Position numbers and translations under genes: made by a program. The notes below the pieces were generated by a model that was not told where the DNA came from, made no database searches, and was given only the letters and a program-made list of their open reading frames with translations. From contig NZ_SADV01000020.1 of the NCBI RefSeq assembly GCF_006864135.1, forward strand, positions 20,183 through 84,182: a stretch of DNA of 64,000 nt. The letters run 5' to 3'. Below are positions 20,875-30,839 of the stretch, piece by piece. This DNA is from Lysinibacillus sphaericus. Lineage in GTDB: Bacteria > Bacillota > Bacilli > Bacillales_A > Planococcaceae. How positions within the stretch are numbered: position 1 is the stretch's first letter; every line of letters starts with the position of its first letter.

Positions 20875-21030
20875 ATGTTAAAAAATAAAATGCACATTCT
20901 AAATACTATAGTAAAGTAACTTTTGGAAAGCTAACTAAAATTGTGAATGTCTCTGCTATAATAAAGTAATGCTTCAATTAGGATAGGATTATTAGAAGCG
21001 CTTTTACAGTTAAAAATGGAGGTTTTTAAA

Positions 21031-21525
21031 ATGACGAACAATGATATTTTAATTCGTTTAAGATATGCATTAGATATCAAAAATACAGATATGGTTAAAA
21101 TTTTTCAGCTAGGTGGCATGGACTATACGAAAGAAGAAGTATTGAACATGCTTATTAAAGTTTATGATGAGGAAGAAGCACCAGAAGAATACATTAAATG
21201 TAATAATAAAATGGTAGAGGCTTTTTTAAATGGATTTATTACATTTAAACGGGGTCCGCAAAAGCCTAAGCCAGGTCAATCAGAAGGACCACTACCTGTT
21301 TCAGGAAAAGAAAGCCCTAATAATATGCTATTAAAGAAAGTGAAGATTGCGTTAGCCTTAACGACTGAGGAGATGCTCGATATTTTATATGATGGAGGCG
21401 TTAGCGTTTCGAAAGGCGAATTAGGTGCCATTTTAAGAAATCCAAGTCATCGTAACTATAAAGAATGTGGCGATCGCTTTGTGAGAAATTTTTTAAGAGG
21501 GCTGACAGATAAGTATAGAAATTAA
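21031..21525 (+). CDS. DUF1456 (YehS-like) protein
   Basis: This 164-residue protein is made of two related halves, each with a short helical repeat (NNDILIRLRYALDIKNTDMVK near the start and LKKVKIALALTTEEMLDIL in the second half), which is the DUF1456 layout seen in E. coli YehS. Function is unknown. The ATG at 21031 follows TGGAGG. It is monocistronic with its own terminator. Confidence 0.85.
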   Translation: MTNNDILIRLRYALDIKNTDMVKIFQLGGMDYTKEEVLNMLIKVYDEEEAPEEYIKCNNKMVEAFLNGFITFKRGPQKPKPGQSEGPLPVSGKESPNNMLLKKVKIALALTTEEMLDILYDGGVSVSKGELGAILRNPSHRNYKECGDRFVRNFLRGLTDKYRN

Positions 21526-21593
21526 AAAAACGTTCACTCTGAATTGTCAAGTGTGAATTTCAATGAAAAACTAATGGATTAATGATTAACAAA

Positions 21594-21621
21594 GCAACTG
21601 CAATTTTGCAGTTGCTTTTTT
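21594..21621 (+). terminator. Intrinsic terminator after DUF1456 gene
   Basis: GCAACTGCAA pairs with TTGCAGTTGC around two bases, followed by TTTTTT. Confidence 0.9.
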
Positions 21622-21697
21622 GCGAATAATTTTACGTAAAATACTCGCTGTGATAAAAATATTCTGCAAAAAGCGCGTTTTCCTTAGTTGAATATAG

Positions 21698-21727
21698 TTG
21701 ACAATTTATGGCGGAATTGTGTACACT
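21698..21727 (+). promoter_or_regulatory. Candidate sigma-A promoter
   Basis: TTGACA (21698-21703) and TACACT (21722-21727) with an 18-base spacer precede the small membrane protein gene by about 60 bases. Confidence 0.55.
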
Positions 21728-21790
21728 GAAAATGACATAAAGTTGTCACAAAGAGGAAAAATAAATGTTCACGAACAGAGGGGTGCTTTT

Positions 21791-21985
21791 ATGTTTGGTT
21801 TAAACATTTTATTAGTTGCTTTCGCATGTGTTACAATCCCACTTGTTGTTGCTTCAGTGATGTTAGACATTTTTTATGCAGAAAAGAAACAAGTTCGTTT
21901 TTCATTACGCCGTACATCTATGTGGTATTCCTGCATGTTTGCTTTATCATTTATACCGTCGGTCTTATACATGACACTAAAATAG
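21791..21985 (+). CDS. Small two-span membrane protein
   Basis: This 64-residue protein has two hydrophobic segments (LNILLVAFACVTIPLVVASV and a second around SCMFALSFIPSVLYM) joined by a charged loop rich in Lys/Arg. AGAGGGG lies upstream of the ATG, a sigma-A-like promoter precedes it, and a terminator follows, so it forms its own unit. I do not recognise a family. Confidence 0.65.
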   Translation: MFGLNILLVAFACVTIPLVVASVMLDIFYAEKKQVRFSLRRTSMWYSCMFALSFIPSVLYMTLK

Positions 21986-22043
21986 ATATATCTTTAATTT
22001 GAATAATCATTTAGGGGTAATTGATTATTTAAAATTATAGTAG

Positions 22044-22074
22044 CAGCTACAATATTGCGTTGTAGCTGTTTTTA
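22044..22074 (+). terminator. Intrinsic terminator
   Basis: CAGCTACAA (22044-22052) pairs with TTGTAGCTG (22060-22068), followed by TTTTTA. Confidence 0.85.
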
Positions 22075-22214
22075 TTTGTTATGAAGAGAATTGTGGATAA
22101 GCTGAGAGAAATAAGTAATATTATTCATTTTATACTAATAGTAAAATAGTAAAAAATATGTGAATTTTAACCTGGTAACATTGACTACTTTTACCCATTG
22201 TGTTAATTTGAGGA

Positions 22215-22305
22215 GGAAAAAGATGGGCAAATCTACTGAAAGGTAGAGACGCAAAGCTACAGATCTAAAGTAATAAATACTATGATGGCTGAGCTGCAAA
22301 GGAGT
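22215..22305 (+). promoter_or_regulatory. Cyclic-di-GMP-I (GEMM-I) riboswitch
   Basis: The aptamer signature is plain: GGGCAAA, a stem closed by a GAAA tetraloop (CTACTGAAAGGTAG), GACGCAAAGC immediately 3', CTAAAG in the linker, then ATGGCTGAGCTGC corresponding to the second helix. It lies in the leader of a chemoreceptor operon, a common GEMM-I context. A terminator 40 bases downstream forms the likely expression platform. The leader therefore couples c-di-GMP level to expression of the three genes below. Confidence 0.9.
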
Positions 22306-22345
22306 ACTAGTTAGGTACATATATTGCTAGTCATATTCTTTGATG

Positions 22346-22376
22346 CCTGTTTCTTTTGAAATAGGTTATTTTTTTT
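22346..22376 (+). terminator. Terminator of the c-di-GMP riboswitch expression platform
   Basis: CCTGTTTC pairs with GAAATAGG (one G-U) around TTTT and is followed by TTATTTTTTTT. It lies between the aptamer and the chemoreceptor gene. Confidence 0.8.
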
Positions 22377-22409
22377 GCCTAAAATACGATCAAGGAGGAA
22401 GTAATAATC

Positions 22410-24152
22410 ATGAAGTTGTTTAAAAATGTTTCATTAAAAAACAAACTTTTACTAACGGTTTCTATTATTGTTTTGCTTCTAATTGCTATTATTACTACAC
22501 AAAGTATTAGAGAATTAAACAATCGAATGTCTGTTGATTTAGAGCAAGAGTTGAAAAGTGTTGGTTTATTGACAGCTATGAATCTTGATAGGAATGATGT
22601 TAAAGATTTATTGACTGAAAAGGGAGAGACTAATGCTAAATTTAAAAAAATTCAAAAGCAACTCGATAAGATTCAAGAAGAACAAGGGATTATGAGTTGG
22701 AGCTATATTTGGGATGTGAAGGACGCAGATGGCGTTAACCCGATCGGCTATACATCTAATTTGAACGATGTCTATGAAGCGGGTGAAATCTTTACTGATT
22801 TAGCAGATGAACATGTAAAAACAGCTAAATTGGCAATTAAAAATGATAGCACTGCTGTAACTGATATTTTCGAAGATCCTTATGGTTCATGGCGAACTGT
22901 GTTTACCCCTATTAAAGATGACAATGGCAGGCTCATTGCTTTATTAGGTATTGATTATTCTGCGGACTACATAAATACCATCATTAAAACAAGTGTCATA
23001 AAACAAATCGTTATAGCTGTTATTGGAATTTTACTTCTATTAGTTTTACTCTACATAATTATTGATCGTCTATTAAAACCACTTAAGAAAGTAGTGAACG
23101 CTGCAAATCAAGTAGCGAATGGAGAATTAATAAATGTAGATTTAGAAATAACGAAGGACGAAATCGGAAATTTATCTAAATCTATTAAAACGATGGTTTC
23201 CAATTTACAACATATTATTTTAAATATTAGAAATACATCTGACAACGTTTCTTCTGCTGCTAATCAGCTAACTGTTAATGCAGCAGAAACATATAACAGC
23301 TCAACAACTATTGCTCAAGACATGGGACAAATCACGCAAAACGCTGAGGCTTCAATGGTTATGACTGAGGAAACAGCTGCTGCTATGGAGGAAACAGCGA
23401 CAGGTATCCAGCAAATTGCTGACTCTGCTAATACGGCAGCCGAATCATCTATTTCTGCTTCTCAAGCTTCAGAACGTGGAAATCATGTTGTTCAGCAAGT
23501 CATTGCACAAATGGAGTTGATTAATGATTCTGTTGAACAAATCGGTACAACAATAAACGGATTACATATCAATACGAAAAAAATTAGCGATATCGTAAAT
23601 CTTATTACAGCCATAGCAGATCAAACAAATCTACTAGCATTGAATGCGGCAATCGAAGCTGCTAGAGCAGGAGAGCATGGGAAAGGCTTCGCGGTTGTCG
23701 CTGATGAGGTTAGACGATTAGCGGAACAATCATCGCAGTCTGCCACGGAAATATACAATTTAATTAGTACAATTCAAGCTGATTCAAATGCCTCTATCAC
23801 TGTTATGGAAAAAGGTAAAGAAGATGTAAAGGCTGGTATGGAGTTTACAAACGAAGTAGGGGAAATCTTTAAAGAAATTCTCACTTCATCAGAACAAGTT
23901 GCCAGTCAGATACGTGAAATTTCAGCTGCATCTCAACAAATTTCAGCTTCTTCGGAGGAAGTAGCAGCATCTGTCAATAATATTAAGCAATCTGCGGAGC
24001 AGTCATCTGAATTCTCGGCGAATGTGTCAAATGCAACTCAAGAGCAATTGACGACCATGCAAGAGGTGAAAGAAGCATCTTCTTCATTAGGAAAAACAGC
24101 AGAAGAATTGCAGGTACTTGTAGCAAAATTCAAATTGGAGAACGATCAATAA
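22410..24152 (+). CDS. Methyl-accepting chemotaxis protein with extracellular sensor domain
   Basis: This 580-residue transmembrane chemoreceptor has a span at about residues 13-30, an extracellular Cache-like sensor (about 31-190, ending [15 protein letters not shown]), a second span (about 195-215), a HAMP domain ([20 protein letters not shown]), and a long coiled-coil signalling domain with the CheA/CheW-binding tip [27 protein letters not shown] precedes the ATG. The stop overlaps the next start by one base. Expression is under the c-di-GMP-I riboswitch. The ligand is unknown, though the neighbouring transporter and dehydrogenase suggest it senses the substrate they handle. Confidence 0.95.
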   Translation: MKLFKNVSLKNKLLLTVSIIVLLLIAIITTQSIRELNNRMSVDLEQELKSVGLLTAMNLDRNDVKDLLTEKGETNAKFKKIQKQLDKIQEEQGIMSWSYIWDVKDADGVNPIGYTSNLNDVYEAGEIFTDLADEHVKTAKLAIKNDSTAVTDIFEDPYGSWRTVFTPIKDDNGRLIALLGIDYSADYINTIIKTSVIKQIVIAVIGILLLLVLLYIIIDRLLKPLKKVVNAANQVANGELINVDLEITKDEIGNLSKSIKTMVSNLQHIILNIRNTSDNVSSAANQLTVNAAETYNSSTTIAQDMGQITQNAEASMVMTEETAAAMEETATGIQQIADSANTAAESSISASQASERGNHVVQQVIAQMELINDSVEQIGTTINGLHINTKKISDIVNLITAIADQTNLLALNAAIEAARAGEHGKGFAVVADEVRRLAEQSSQSATEIYNLISTIQADSNASITVMEKGKEDVKAGMEFTNEVGEIFKEILTSSEQVASQIREISAASQQISASSEEVAASVNNIKQSAEQSSEFSANVSNATQEQLTTMQEVKEASSSLGKTAEELQVLVAKFKLENDQ

Positions 24153-24904
24153 TGGACATTAATTTTAAAGGAAAAAATGTACTAATTACGGGTTCAAGTA
24201 AAGGAATCGGCAAAGCCATTGCTTTGGGCTTTGCCGAGCAAGGGGCCAATATATGTATCAATTATATTGGTGATGATAACGAGGCAGAGGAGGTTCGTGC
24301 GCAAGCAGAAAAGTTTGGTGTACAAGCTATAAAATGTAATGCAGATGTATCGAACTCTCAACAAGTTCAAGCTATGTATCAGTATATGGACAAACAGTTA
24401 GGCGAAATTGATATTCTTGTCAATAACGCTGGGTTCGCGCAGGCTTCAAGCATTACGGATTTAACAGATGAGCAGTGGGATAAAATGATCAAAGTTCATC
24501 TATATGGTTGTTTCTACAATTGTCGAGAAGCAGCAAAAAGAATGAAAGAACGAAACAATGGAAAAATTATTAATATTTCTTCTGATATTGGTAGTTTAGG
24601 TTGTGAGGAATTTACGCATTATTCTGCTGCAAAGGGTGGTATTAATGCATTTACGAAGGCTTTGGCACGAGAGTTAGCACCTTCGATACTAGTCAATGCA
24701 GTAGCTCCTAGTGGTACATTTACAGACATCCTAAAGGAATTTGGAGAGAATTATGTAGAGGAAGAGTCTGCTAAATATCCGTTAAAACGATTAGCTCAAC
24801 CAGAAGAAATCGCAAAGACCGTGTTATTTTTAGCTTCAGAAAATGCGAATTTCTATACGGGTCAAGTATTAACACCAAATGGCGGAGTCGTTATGAACGG
24901 TTAA
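24152..24904 (+). CDS. SDR-family oxidoreductase (FabG-like)
   Basis: This 250-residue short-chain dehydrogenase/reductase has a Rossmann nucleotide site ITGSSKGIGKAIALGF (about residues 11-26), the NNAG motif in ILVNNAGFA (about 87-95), catalytic serine in ISSDIGS and the YxxxK pair in YSAAKGG (about 158-164). It resembles FabG, but its place between a chemoreceptor and a sodium symporter argues for a catabolic dehydrogenase of an unknown hydroxy or keto compound. The start overlaps the chemoreceptor stop (TAATG), so translation is coupled. Confidence 0.92.
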   Translation: MDINFKGKNVLITGSSKGIGKAIALGFAEQGANICINYIGDDNEAEEVRAQAEKFGVQAIKCNADVSNSQQVQAMYQYMDKQLGEIDILVNNAGFAQASSITDLTDEQWDKMIKVHLYGCFYNCREAAKRMKERNNGKIINISSDIGSLGCEEFTHYSAAKGGINAFTKALARELAPSILVNAVAPSGTFTDILKEFGENYVEEESAKYPLKRLAQPEEIAKTVLFLASENANFYTGQVLTPNGGVVMNG

Positions 24905-24928
24905 TGTGAAAAACTGAGGAGCAATACT

Positions 24929-26425
24929 ATGTTAAATATAATCATCTTTAGCTTATACTTAATTTTTATTTATTACATTGGATATAAAGGATACAAACGG
25001 GTTAATACTGCGGAGGATTTAATTGTTGCTGGGTGGAGCATGCCTTTATCTGTTGTCACAGGAAGTCTAGTGGCTGCCTTATTAGCAGCCCCATTCTTCT
25101 TTGCAGCAGTAGGCTCTGGTTATACAAGTGGCGGCTTTGAAGGTTCAGCGACAATGGGTGGTTTAGGGACTTGTATGATTCTTGGAGCACTCATTTGGAC
25201 GAAGCCATTACGTAGATTAAAGGGCTGGACATTAGCAGATTACTATGGATTAAGATATGGCAGTAAAAAGCTCGGTGCTTATACAGGCGTCGTAATGGCG
25301 ATTGCCTTTGGTGTCTTTAATGCTGCTGCGTTAACAGTTGGTGGCACGTATATTATTCAGCAGCTATTACAAATTGATTTCGTTCCAGCAGCATTACTTT
25401 TTGTATCATTAACTGCCTTATATTCTGTAATTGGGGGCCTTTGGGCTGTAGCCTATACGGAAATTGTTCAGGGGGCACTGGCAGTAGCGGGTATAGTAGG
25501 GATCACAATTTTTATCTTATTCTATTACCCTGATGTAACATTTAACCCGGAGTGGTGGAATATTAGTGAACTCTTCAATAAGGCTGGAGCAGAGTTTTGG
25601 ACACTATATCTTGTGTTAGCACTTGGTGATATTCCGGCAGTGGACTTAGGACAAAGGGTAGCCGCGGCTAAAAGTCCAAAAGTAGCTCAGCGCAGTATGA
25701 TTATAGCTGGGACCATTATTATCGCTATTAGCTGGATTCCGGGTATGCTAGGAGAAGCGTTCAAAACGATTTATCCTGGTAGTACAAATCCAGAGACATT
25801 GATGCTTGCCTTTGCTCAAGGATATTTCCCACCGTTATTAGCAGCCATCTTTTTAACAGCAATGGCAGCGATGGGGATGTCTACTGTAGCAGCGTGTTAT
25901 GTTGCAACTTCAGGAATTGTCACGAAAAACATTTATTTAGACTTTATTAATCGTAACCCAGATCCTAAAAAACTATTAAAATTTTCAAGACTTATTATTA
26001 TTTTAAGTGCTTTGCTAGGTTTAGTTTTAGCGGTCAGCTTCCAGAAAGTCATTGATTTAGCCTACTTGGCATGGGATATTGTATTCGTAACAATTTTCTG
26101 GCCAATCGTTTTAGGGCCGTTTTGGAAGCGAGTAAGTACACCTGCAGTTTGGGCGAGTATATCTGTCGGGTTAGTATATTACATTATTACATCTTTAACA
26201 CATGTGCCTAGTCTTACTATCCAATCAGAAGGATTTTTAGGTTTATTAAATGAGCTGTGGCAGGCACCTGTTTTCTCAGGCGTTGTGATCACAGGTATTA
26301 CAATTGTTATTGTTAGTTTGATTATTCCACCTTCGCAACATGTTCTCGAGATGCATAAAATTGAAAAAGATAAGACTTTAGACAATGTAGGCAGTAAAGA
26401 GGAATTAAAGGAACATTCAAATTGA
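24929..26425 (+). CDS. Sodium:solute symporter (SSS family)
   Basis: This 498-residue membrane protein has about thirteen spans. SSS-family features include AEDLIVAGWSMPL near residue 35, TLADYYGLRYGSKKLG near residue 110, and GGLWAVAYTEIVQGALAV near residue 175. It imports a solute with sodium, but the substrate cannot be read from sequence. CTGAGGAG precedes the ATG, 25 bases after the SDR stop, and a terminator follows, so it is the last gene of the riboswitch-controlled operon. Confidence 0.92.
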   Translation: MLNIIIFSLYLIFIYYIGYKGYKRVNTAEDLIVAGWSMPLSVVTGSLVAALLAAPFFFAAVGSGYTSGGFEGSATMGGLGTCMILGALIWTKPLRRLKGWTLADYYGLRYGSKKLGAYTGVVMAIAFGVFNAAALTVGGTYIIQQLLQIDFVPAALLFVSLTALYSVIGGLWAVAYTEIVQGALAVAGIVGITIFILFYYPDVTFNPEWWNISELFNKAGAEFWTLYLVLALGDIPAVDLGQRVAAAKSPKVAQRSMIIAGTIIIAISWIPGMLGEAFKTIYPGSTNPETLMLAFAQGYFPPLLAAIFLTAMAAMGMSTVAACYVATSGIVTKNIYLDFINRNPDPKKLLKFSRLIIILSALLGLVLAVSFQKVIDLAYLAWDIVFVTIFWPIVLGPFWKRVSTPAVWASISVGLVYYIITSLTHVPSLTIQSEGFLGLLNELWQAPVFSGVVITGITIVIVSLIIPPSQHVLEMHKIEKDKTLDNVGSKEELKEHSN

Positions 26426-26448
26426 TAATTATTTATAAATAAAAATGG

Positions 26449-26489
26449 AAACATGAGGGCAATGATTTTTAATGCCCCCATGTTTTTTT
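26449..26489 (+). terminator. Terminator of the MCP-SDR-symporter operon
   Basis: GAAACATGAGGGCA pairs with TGCCCCCATGTTT (one mismatch), followed by a long T-run. Confidence 0.9.
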
Positions 26490-26850
26490 ATGCGGACAAC
26501 AACACTAGCTTGTTTTGGCAAAAAAAGCACTTCGGGAATGGATAAATTTTACCAGAGGAATGTTGTGAAATTTATTGTTACAAAAATTAAAAAGTAAGTT
26601 TTCACATAGAAAATTATTGTCTGAGGAGATTACAGCAGGCGTTGTGGAAATAACGATGCTTGCTAATAAGGCTGCAAAGGTAAGAGAGAGTGGATGGAGC
26701 AGTAAAGCTACAATCAAGATAACCTCCATTTTAATGGCAGAATAACTGGTCCTATAGAAATTAAGAATGAAAAGATAATCGTTAGAATAAAATTTCTATT
26801 AACATGGATGAAATAAACCTATCGATTATCTTTTTGAGGGTGGGATATGG
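26490..26850. other. 360-base gap without a recognised gene
   Basis: The sequence is AT-rich. A plus-strand frame from about 26583 to 26745 reads ...KLLSEEITAGVVEITMLANK..., but it has no start or ribosome site I trust, and its homology is unknown to me. It could be the tail of a decayed gene. Confidence 0.3.
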
Positions 26851-27534
26851 ATGAAAACCTTTTTTCTTATATTTCTAGGAATGACCTATTTATTATTAGC
26901 AAAGTTAGTCGAAGCGGCTATCTTTAGCAACGTCTATTTTTTAATTGGTTTAGGAGTATTAATAGCAGGAATTATTCGATATGTTAAAGAACGATATATC
27001 TATAACAATAGATTAAATGAAATGAAAGAGGCTAGTGAGGAGGAGTTTATGGCTATCACTCATACGCATTGCATCATCTCAAATGATTGTTTAAATGCTT
27101 TATTACTAAATGAACTAACAAATACACTTTTTCTCGTAAGTAGAGAAGATTTAGAAGAAGATTTGATGAAAAAAGAAATCTCATTCAATAAAATATATGA
27201 AGTAGCTATAGTGGAGGACGAAATGTATATTGCTAGGACTAGCAATAGTTTAATAAGTGGTTCATTACTTGGTGAAGATCTGGATATAGAAGAGGAATTC
27301 GATGATGAGGACCCTGAGGATAACGCTGTGTCTCAATTGACGTTGAAAATTGTAGCTGATAACTTATCTGATCCTATTCTAGAATTTGTTTTTCTGGATA
27401 ACGGTGAGCCTATATCAAGAGAAGAGGATGCGTATCAAGAAGCGTTAGAGTTATGTGAGGAATGGTTTCAGAAGATCAGTGTTATTATCAAACGTTATGA
27501 GCTTGAAAGGGTACCTATTAGACAGTGGCAATAA
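26851..27534 (+). CDS. Hypothetical membrane-anchored protein with acidic C-terminal domain
   Basis: This 227-residue protein has two N-terminal membrane segments (about residues 2-20 and 26-43) and a cytosolic part of about 180 residues. That part has a very acidic stretch (EDLDIEEEFDDEDPEDN, about residues 144-160) and an aromatic-rich C-terminus ending PIRQWQ. GAGGGTGGGAT precedes the ATG. It is flanked by terminators and seems monocistronic. I do not recognise the family. Confidence 0.75.
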   Translation: MKTFFLIFLGMTYLLLAKLVEAAIFSNVYFLIGLGVLIAGIIRYVKERYIYNNRLNEMKEASEEEFMAITHTHCIISNDCLNALLLNELTNTLFLVSREDLEEDLMKKEISFNKIYEVAIVEDEMYIARTSNSLISGSLLGEDLDIEEEFDDEDPEDNAVSQLTLKIVADNLSDPILEFVFLDNGEPISREEDAYQEALELCEEWFQKISVIIKRYELERVPIRQWQ

Positions 27535-27551
27535 ATTAAAATATAGAAAAG

Positions 27552-27588
27552 AAAGCTATCTCGGACGTAATGTCGAGATAGCTTTTTT
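27552..27588 (+). terminator. Intrinsic terminator
   Basis: AAAGCTATCTCG (27552-27563) pairs perfectly with CGAGATAGCTTT (27574-27585), followed by TTT. Confidence 0.9.
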
Positions 27589-27718
27589 AGATTGATATTT
27601 TAAATGCTTAGGTAGTGAACCAAAGTGCTCCGTTATTGTCCAAAATTGCTTGGGGTACCAAAGAAATCTCTGTTAAAGACCTAACACGTTCACGTTCTCC
27701 AAATTAAGAATCCGTACT

Positions 27719-29413
27719 TTAAATTTTAAATCGCTGTAATTGGATATTTAGCTCTTCAGCCATACTAGCGAGTTGATTTGCACTCCTTGAAATTTCCTCC
27801 ATAGTAGCGGCAGTTTCCTCTACAGTTGCTGTTGTTTGTTCTACACCAGCTGCAGACTCTTGAGAAATAGAAGCCATTTCATCAACAGAGACATTGATAG
27901 ACTCGGAATTTTGAGCAACTTTATTTAAATTGCCTGAAATGGTATTTATGTTAAGGATCATTTCTTCAACGGCTCCCGAAATTTGGTCAAATGTTTCATT
28001 TGTTTGATTTAGTTGGGCGTTTCCTCTTTTTACTTCCTCATAGCCGGATTGCAGAGCAGTTGTTACATTGCCAGTTTCTCCTTGAATACGGTTGACGATT
28101 GTTGAAATATCAGTGACAGAGAATTGTACTTGTTCTGCAAGTTTACGAACTTCATCGGCTACAACTGCAAAACCTTTACCATGCTCTCCTGCGCGAGCTG
28201 CTTCGATGGCAGCGTTTAAGGCAAGTAAATTTGTTTGATTTGAAATATCATCAATGACAGAAACAAGCTTGGAAATTTCAGCAGACTGCGCATTCAAGCC
28301 TTCAACTTTTTTCACTGAATTTAACACAATCTCATTAATAGCTGCCATTTGTTGTGTTGACTGTATCATTAAGTCTTTACCAGTTGTTGTTAGTTCTTGT
28401 ACATGACTTGAATGTTCTTTTAATTTAATGCCTTCCTGTGTTGTTTCATGAATACTGCGTTGGAAAGAAGACATTGTTCCGGCTAAATCACCTGCTGTAG
28501 ATGCTTGCGTTTCTGTGCCAGAGGCTAGCTCCTGCATAGTCACGGTAATTTGCTCTGTACCTGATTGCACTTCATTCGAAGATTGGGCCAGCTCTTCGCT
28601 ACTAGCTGCTACTGTTTCGGAAACGGTATAGATTGAGCTAATCGTTTGCTTTAATTTTTCATTCATTTCATTGGCGGAAAGCATTAATTGACCAATCTCA
28701 TCACGATGAGTTATTGGAAGTAGTTCATGGTGCAAATTGCCATCCGCTAATTCACTCATGCGCTTTGAGACAATCGTAATAGGCTTAGAAATATCTCTAG
28801 CAGTGACAATAGCGATTAGGACACCTGCGATTGTCAATACAATGCTAACAATCATTCCAACTGTTTTATTGCTTAAACTTGTTGATACTACGTCATCTCC
28901 TACCTTAGTAATGGCATCCGAGCGTTTATTGGCTAAGTCTTCATAACCAACACGAACTTCGATTACAAGATTATTCATAGCTGTTAAATTTTTTAATGCT
29001 AATTCTCTATCACCTTTTTTATAAACATCGAATACTTCGGTGTTAACGCGATTGCTCCATGTACGTGCCATTTCTACTAGCGCATCACGCTCAGGTGTAT
29101 TTTCGTATTTCTCTATAATACTGTTATTTTCTTCTGCTACTTTACGATATTCATTAAACATTTCTATGTATTTTTCATCACCAGATACAACATAACTTAA
29201 AGCTGCAGAGAGACGAACGCTCATAGACATTGCTAAATTTTTACTTGCCGTTAAGACTTGTAAATCTTCTTTTACTAAACCTTCTGCTTGTTTTTCCATC
29301 TTATTATTAGAAATATAAGAATAGGCTGTAAAACAAACAACTAATACTAATAAAAGAAGAAATGCACTTAATATTCGAGCTTTAAGTGTTTTAAACTGAA
29401 AAATACCTTTCAT
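27719..29413 (-). CDS. Methyl-accepting chemotaxis protein with 4-helix-bundle sensor
   Basis: This 564-residue chemoreceptor has a first span at about residues 11-30, a helical extracellular domain (about 31-185; [20 protein letters not shown]) typical of four-helix-bundle sensors, a second span at about 186-204, a HAMP domain ([20 protein letters not shown]) and a signalling tip [24 protein letters not shown] (here NQTNLLALN). AAGGGTGGGA precedes the ATG on the minus strand. It stands alone, unlike the riboswitch-controlled receptor 3 kb away, and no riboswitch was seen before it. The ligand is unknown. Confidence 0.95.
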   Translation of the reverse strand: MKGIFQFKTLKARILSAFLLLLVLVVCFTAYSYISNNKMEKQAEGLVKEDLQVLTASKNLAMSMSVRLSAALSYVVSGDEKYIEMFNEYRKVAEENNSIIEKYENTPERDALVEMARTWSNRVNTEVFDVYKKGDRELALKNLTAMNNLVIEVRVGYEDLANKRSDAITKVGDDVVSTSLSNKTVGMIVSIVLTIAGVLIAIVTARDISKPITIVSKRMSELADGNLHHELLPITHRDEIGQLMLSANEMNEKLKQTISSIYTVSETVAASSEELAQSSNEVQSGTEQITVTMQELASGTETQASTAGDLAGTMSSFQRSIHETTQEGIKLKEHSSHVQELTTTGKDLMIQSTQQMAAINEIVLNSVKKVEGLNAQSAEISKLVSVIDDISNQTNLLALNAAIEAARAGEHGKGFAVVADEVRKLAEQVQFSVTDISTIVNRIQGETGNVTTALQSGYEEVKRGNAQLNQTNETFDQISGAVEEMILNINTISGNLNKVAQNSESINVSVDEMASISQESAAGVEQTTATVEETAATMEEISRSANQLASMAEELNIQLQRFKI

Positions 29414-29642
29414 CTTTTCCCACCCTTTGCTAAATGGTCTCTAAAATATAATTGTTGTTATAGTACAAATATTATTTTATAACTAAATCTTTATATAAAT
29501 AAGCCCTTTTAATGGAAAAATGAAAAATAGTTTTTTAGTACAATAATATTTTGGTGTTAAAGGGGTAGGTAGTTAAAAATATAGTATCTTATGTGCAATT
29601 ATGAAATTTTTTTAATATTTTTATGTATTTTTTCCTATTTAA
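29414..29642. other. AT-rich gap upstream of the second chemoreceptor
   Basis: This stretch should hold the minus-strand chemoreceptor promoter. It is very AT-rich, and I could not choose a single promoter. No gene is seen. Confidence 0.4.
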
Positions 29643-29667
29643 GAAAAAGCACTTGCTGCACAAGTGC
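29643..29667 (-). terminator. Terminator of the LytH-like gene
   Basis: On the minus strand GCACTTG/CAAGTGC forms a 7-bp hairpin followed by TTTTTC, about 60 bases after the stop. Confidence 0.75.
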
Positions 29668-29728
29668 ACCAAGCGCTCTAAATCAGAAAAGAAAACATTT
29701 CGCCATTTTTCAGCCGAGTCGTCATTCA

Positions 29729-30724
29729 TTATTGTTGTTTTGCTTTTTTAGCTAGTCGTTCCCATTGTAGTAATGATGGATATGGATCAAATGCCCATTC
29801 TGTACGTCCATTGAACTTATATATGCCATAGTGAAGATGAGGCGGGAATTTTCCGGACGTTCCTTCTTTACCGTAGCCAGAACTACCAACATAACCGAGA
29901 ACAGTTCCAGGCTCGACAAAGTCGCCTACATTAATCTTCTTATTATAACTACCGAGATGGGCATAATAATGATATGAGTTATGATTATCACGAACTCCTA
30001 TGCGCCAACCACCAAATTGGTTCCAGCCTTTTATTTCTACTACTCCATAAGAGGTAGAAAGTACGGGAGTACCATAGCTAGCGAAAATATCCGTTCCTTC
30101 ATGAATACGGCGTCCACCCCAGCCCCTATTGTCTCCCCATGTACTCCGATAACTGTAATCGTAATTAGTAGGGATTGGGAATGTGTGGTCATCGAGCTCA
30201 GTTGATTTGAAATGACTATACATTTTGGAAATGGTGAAGATTTGATTTACGGCCTGTTCACTTCCGTAATATTCCCATAAAGCTAATTTAAAGTCCTCAT
30301 CAGTTGTTCCAAATTTACTTAAAAATGTAGCCATGGAGAAAATTATATCGGCATCATTCTTTGGGCTGGCAACTCCGTCACCATTGCCATCTAATCCCAT
30401 CCCGCCAAAGTAACTAATTGTTTCTGGGCGAGTATCATCTCGTACAGGATTTAAAGCACCTGACCAATATTCATCAGAAAATTGAATGGCAATGATACCA
30501 TCCCGTTTCGGAATATCTTTACGAACGGATTGTAAATTTCGTTCATATTGATCAATAGCTGCTAAGAAATGCCATGGGATAAGTAATTCATCAAATTGTA
30601 CGTAATAGGCCATACGTTGCTGCACAATTTCTTCTTGGGTGGGTTCTTCTTTTGCTAAAGCAACAGAGGGGAGAGTAAAACTCCATAATAACATCCATAA
30701 TAAAAGGAATATAAAATGGCGCAA
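29729..30724 (-). CDS. lytH: M23 metallopeptidase, LytH-like
   Basis: This 331-residue secreted peptidase has a signal peptide (MRHFIFLLLWMLLWSFTLP then SVALA) and an N-terminal lysozyme-like helical region (IPWHFLAAIDQYERN; GMGLDGNGDGVASPKND). A C-terminal LytM/M23 domain has the zinc ligands in IHEGTD and HLHYG and the conserved HYYAHLGS. Length and layout match LytH/YunA of B. subtilis, an L-Ala-D-Glu endopeptidase of the spore cortex. The start is TTG at 30724 with AAAGGAGGT eight bases upstream; the frame is open further, but only through repeat DNA. It is divergent from prkA across the repeat cluster. Confidence 0.85.
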   Translation of the reverse strand: MRHFIFLLLWMLLWSFTLPSVALAKEEPTQEEIVQQRMAYYVQFDELLIPWHFLAAIDQYERNLQSVRKDIPKRDGIIAIQFSDEYWSGALNPVRDDTRPETISYFGGMGLDGNGDGVASPKNDADIIFSMATFLSKFGTTDEDFKLALWEYYGSEQAVNQIFTISKMYSHFKSTELDDHTFPIPTNYDYSYRSTWGDNRGWGGRRIHEGTDIFASYGTPVLSTSYGVVEIKGWNQFGGWRIGVRDNHNSYHYYAHLGSYNKKINVGDFVEPGTVLGYVGSSGYGKEGTSGKFPPHLHYGIYKFNGRTEWAFDPYPSLLQWERLAKKAKQQ

Positions 30725-30839
30725 ATAGTGGACCTCCTTTCTAACGTTAGAATAACCGAATTTTTTATCTTCATTCAGCACTTTTTGTGGGAAAATGAAG
30801 CGGTAGAAATGAGCAATTTTTGTGAAAGACGACGCACGT

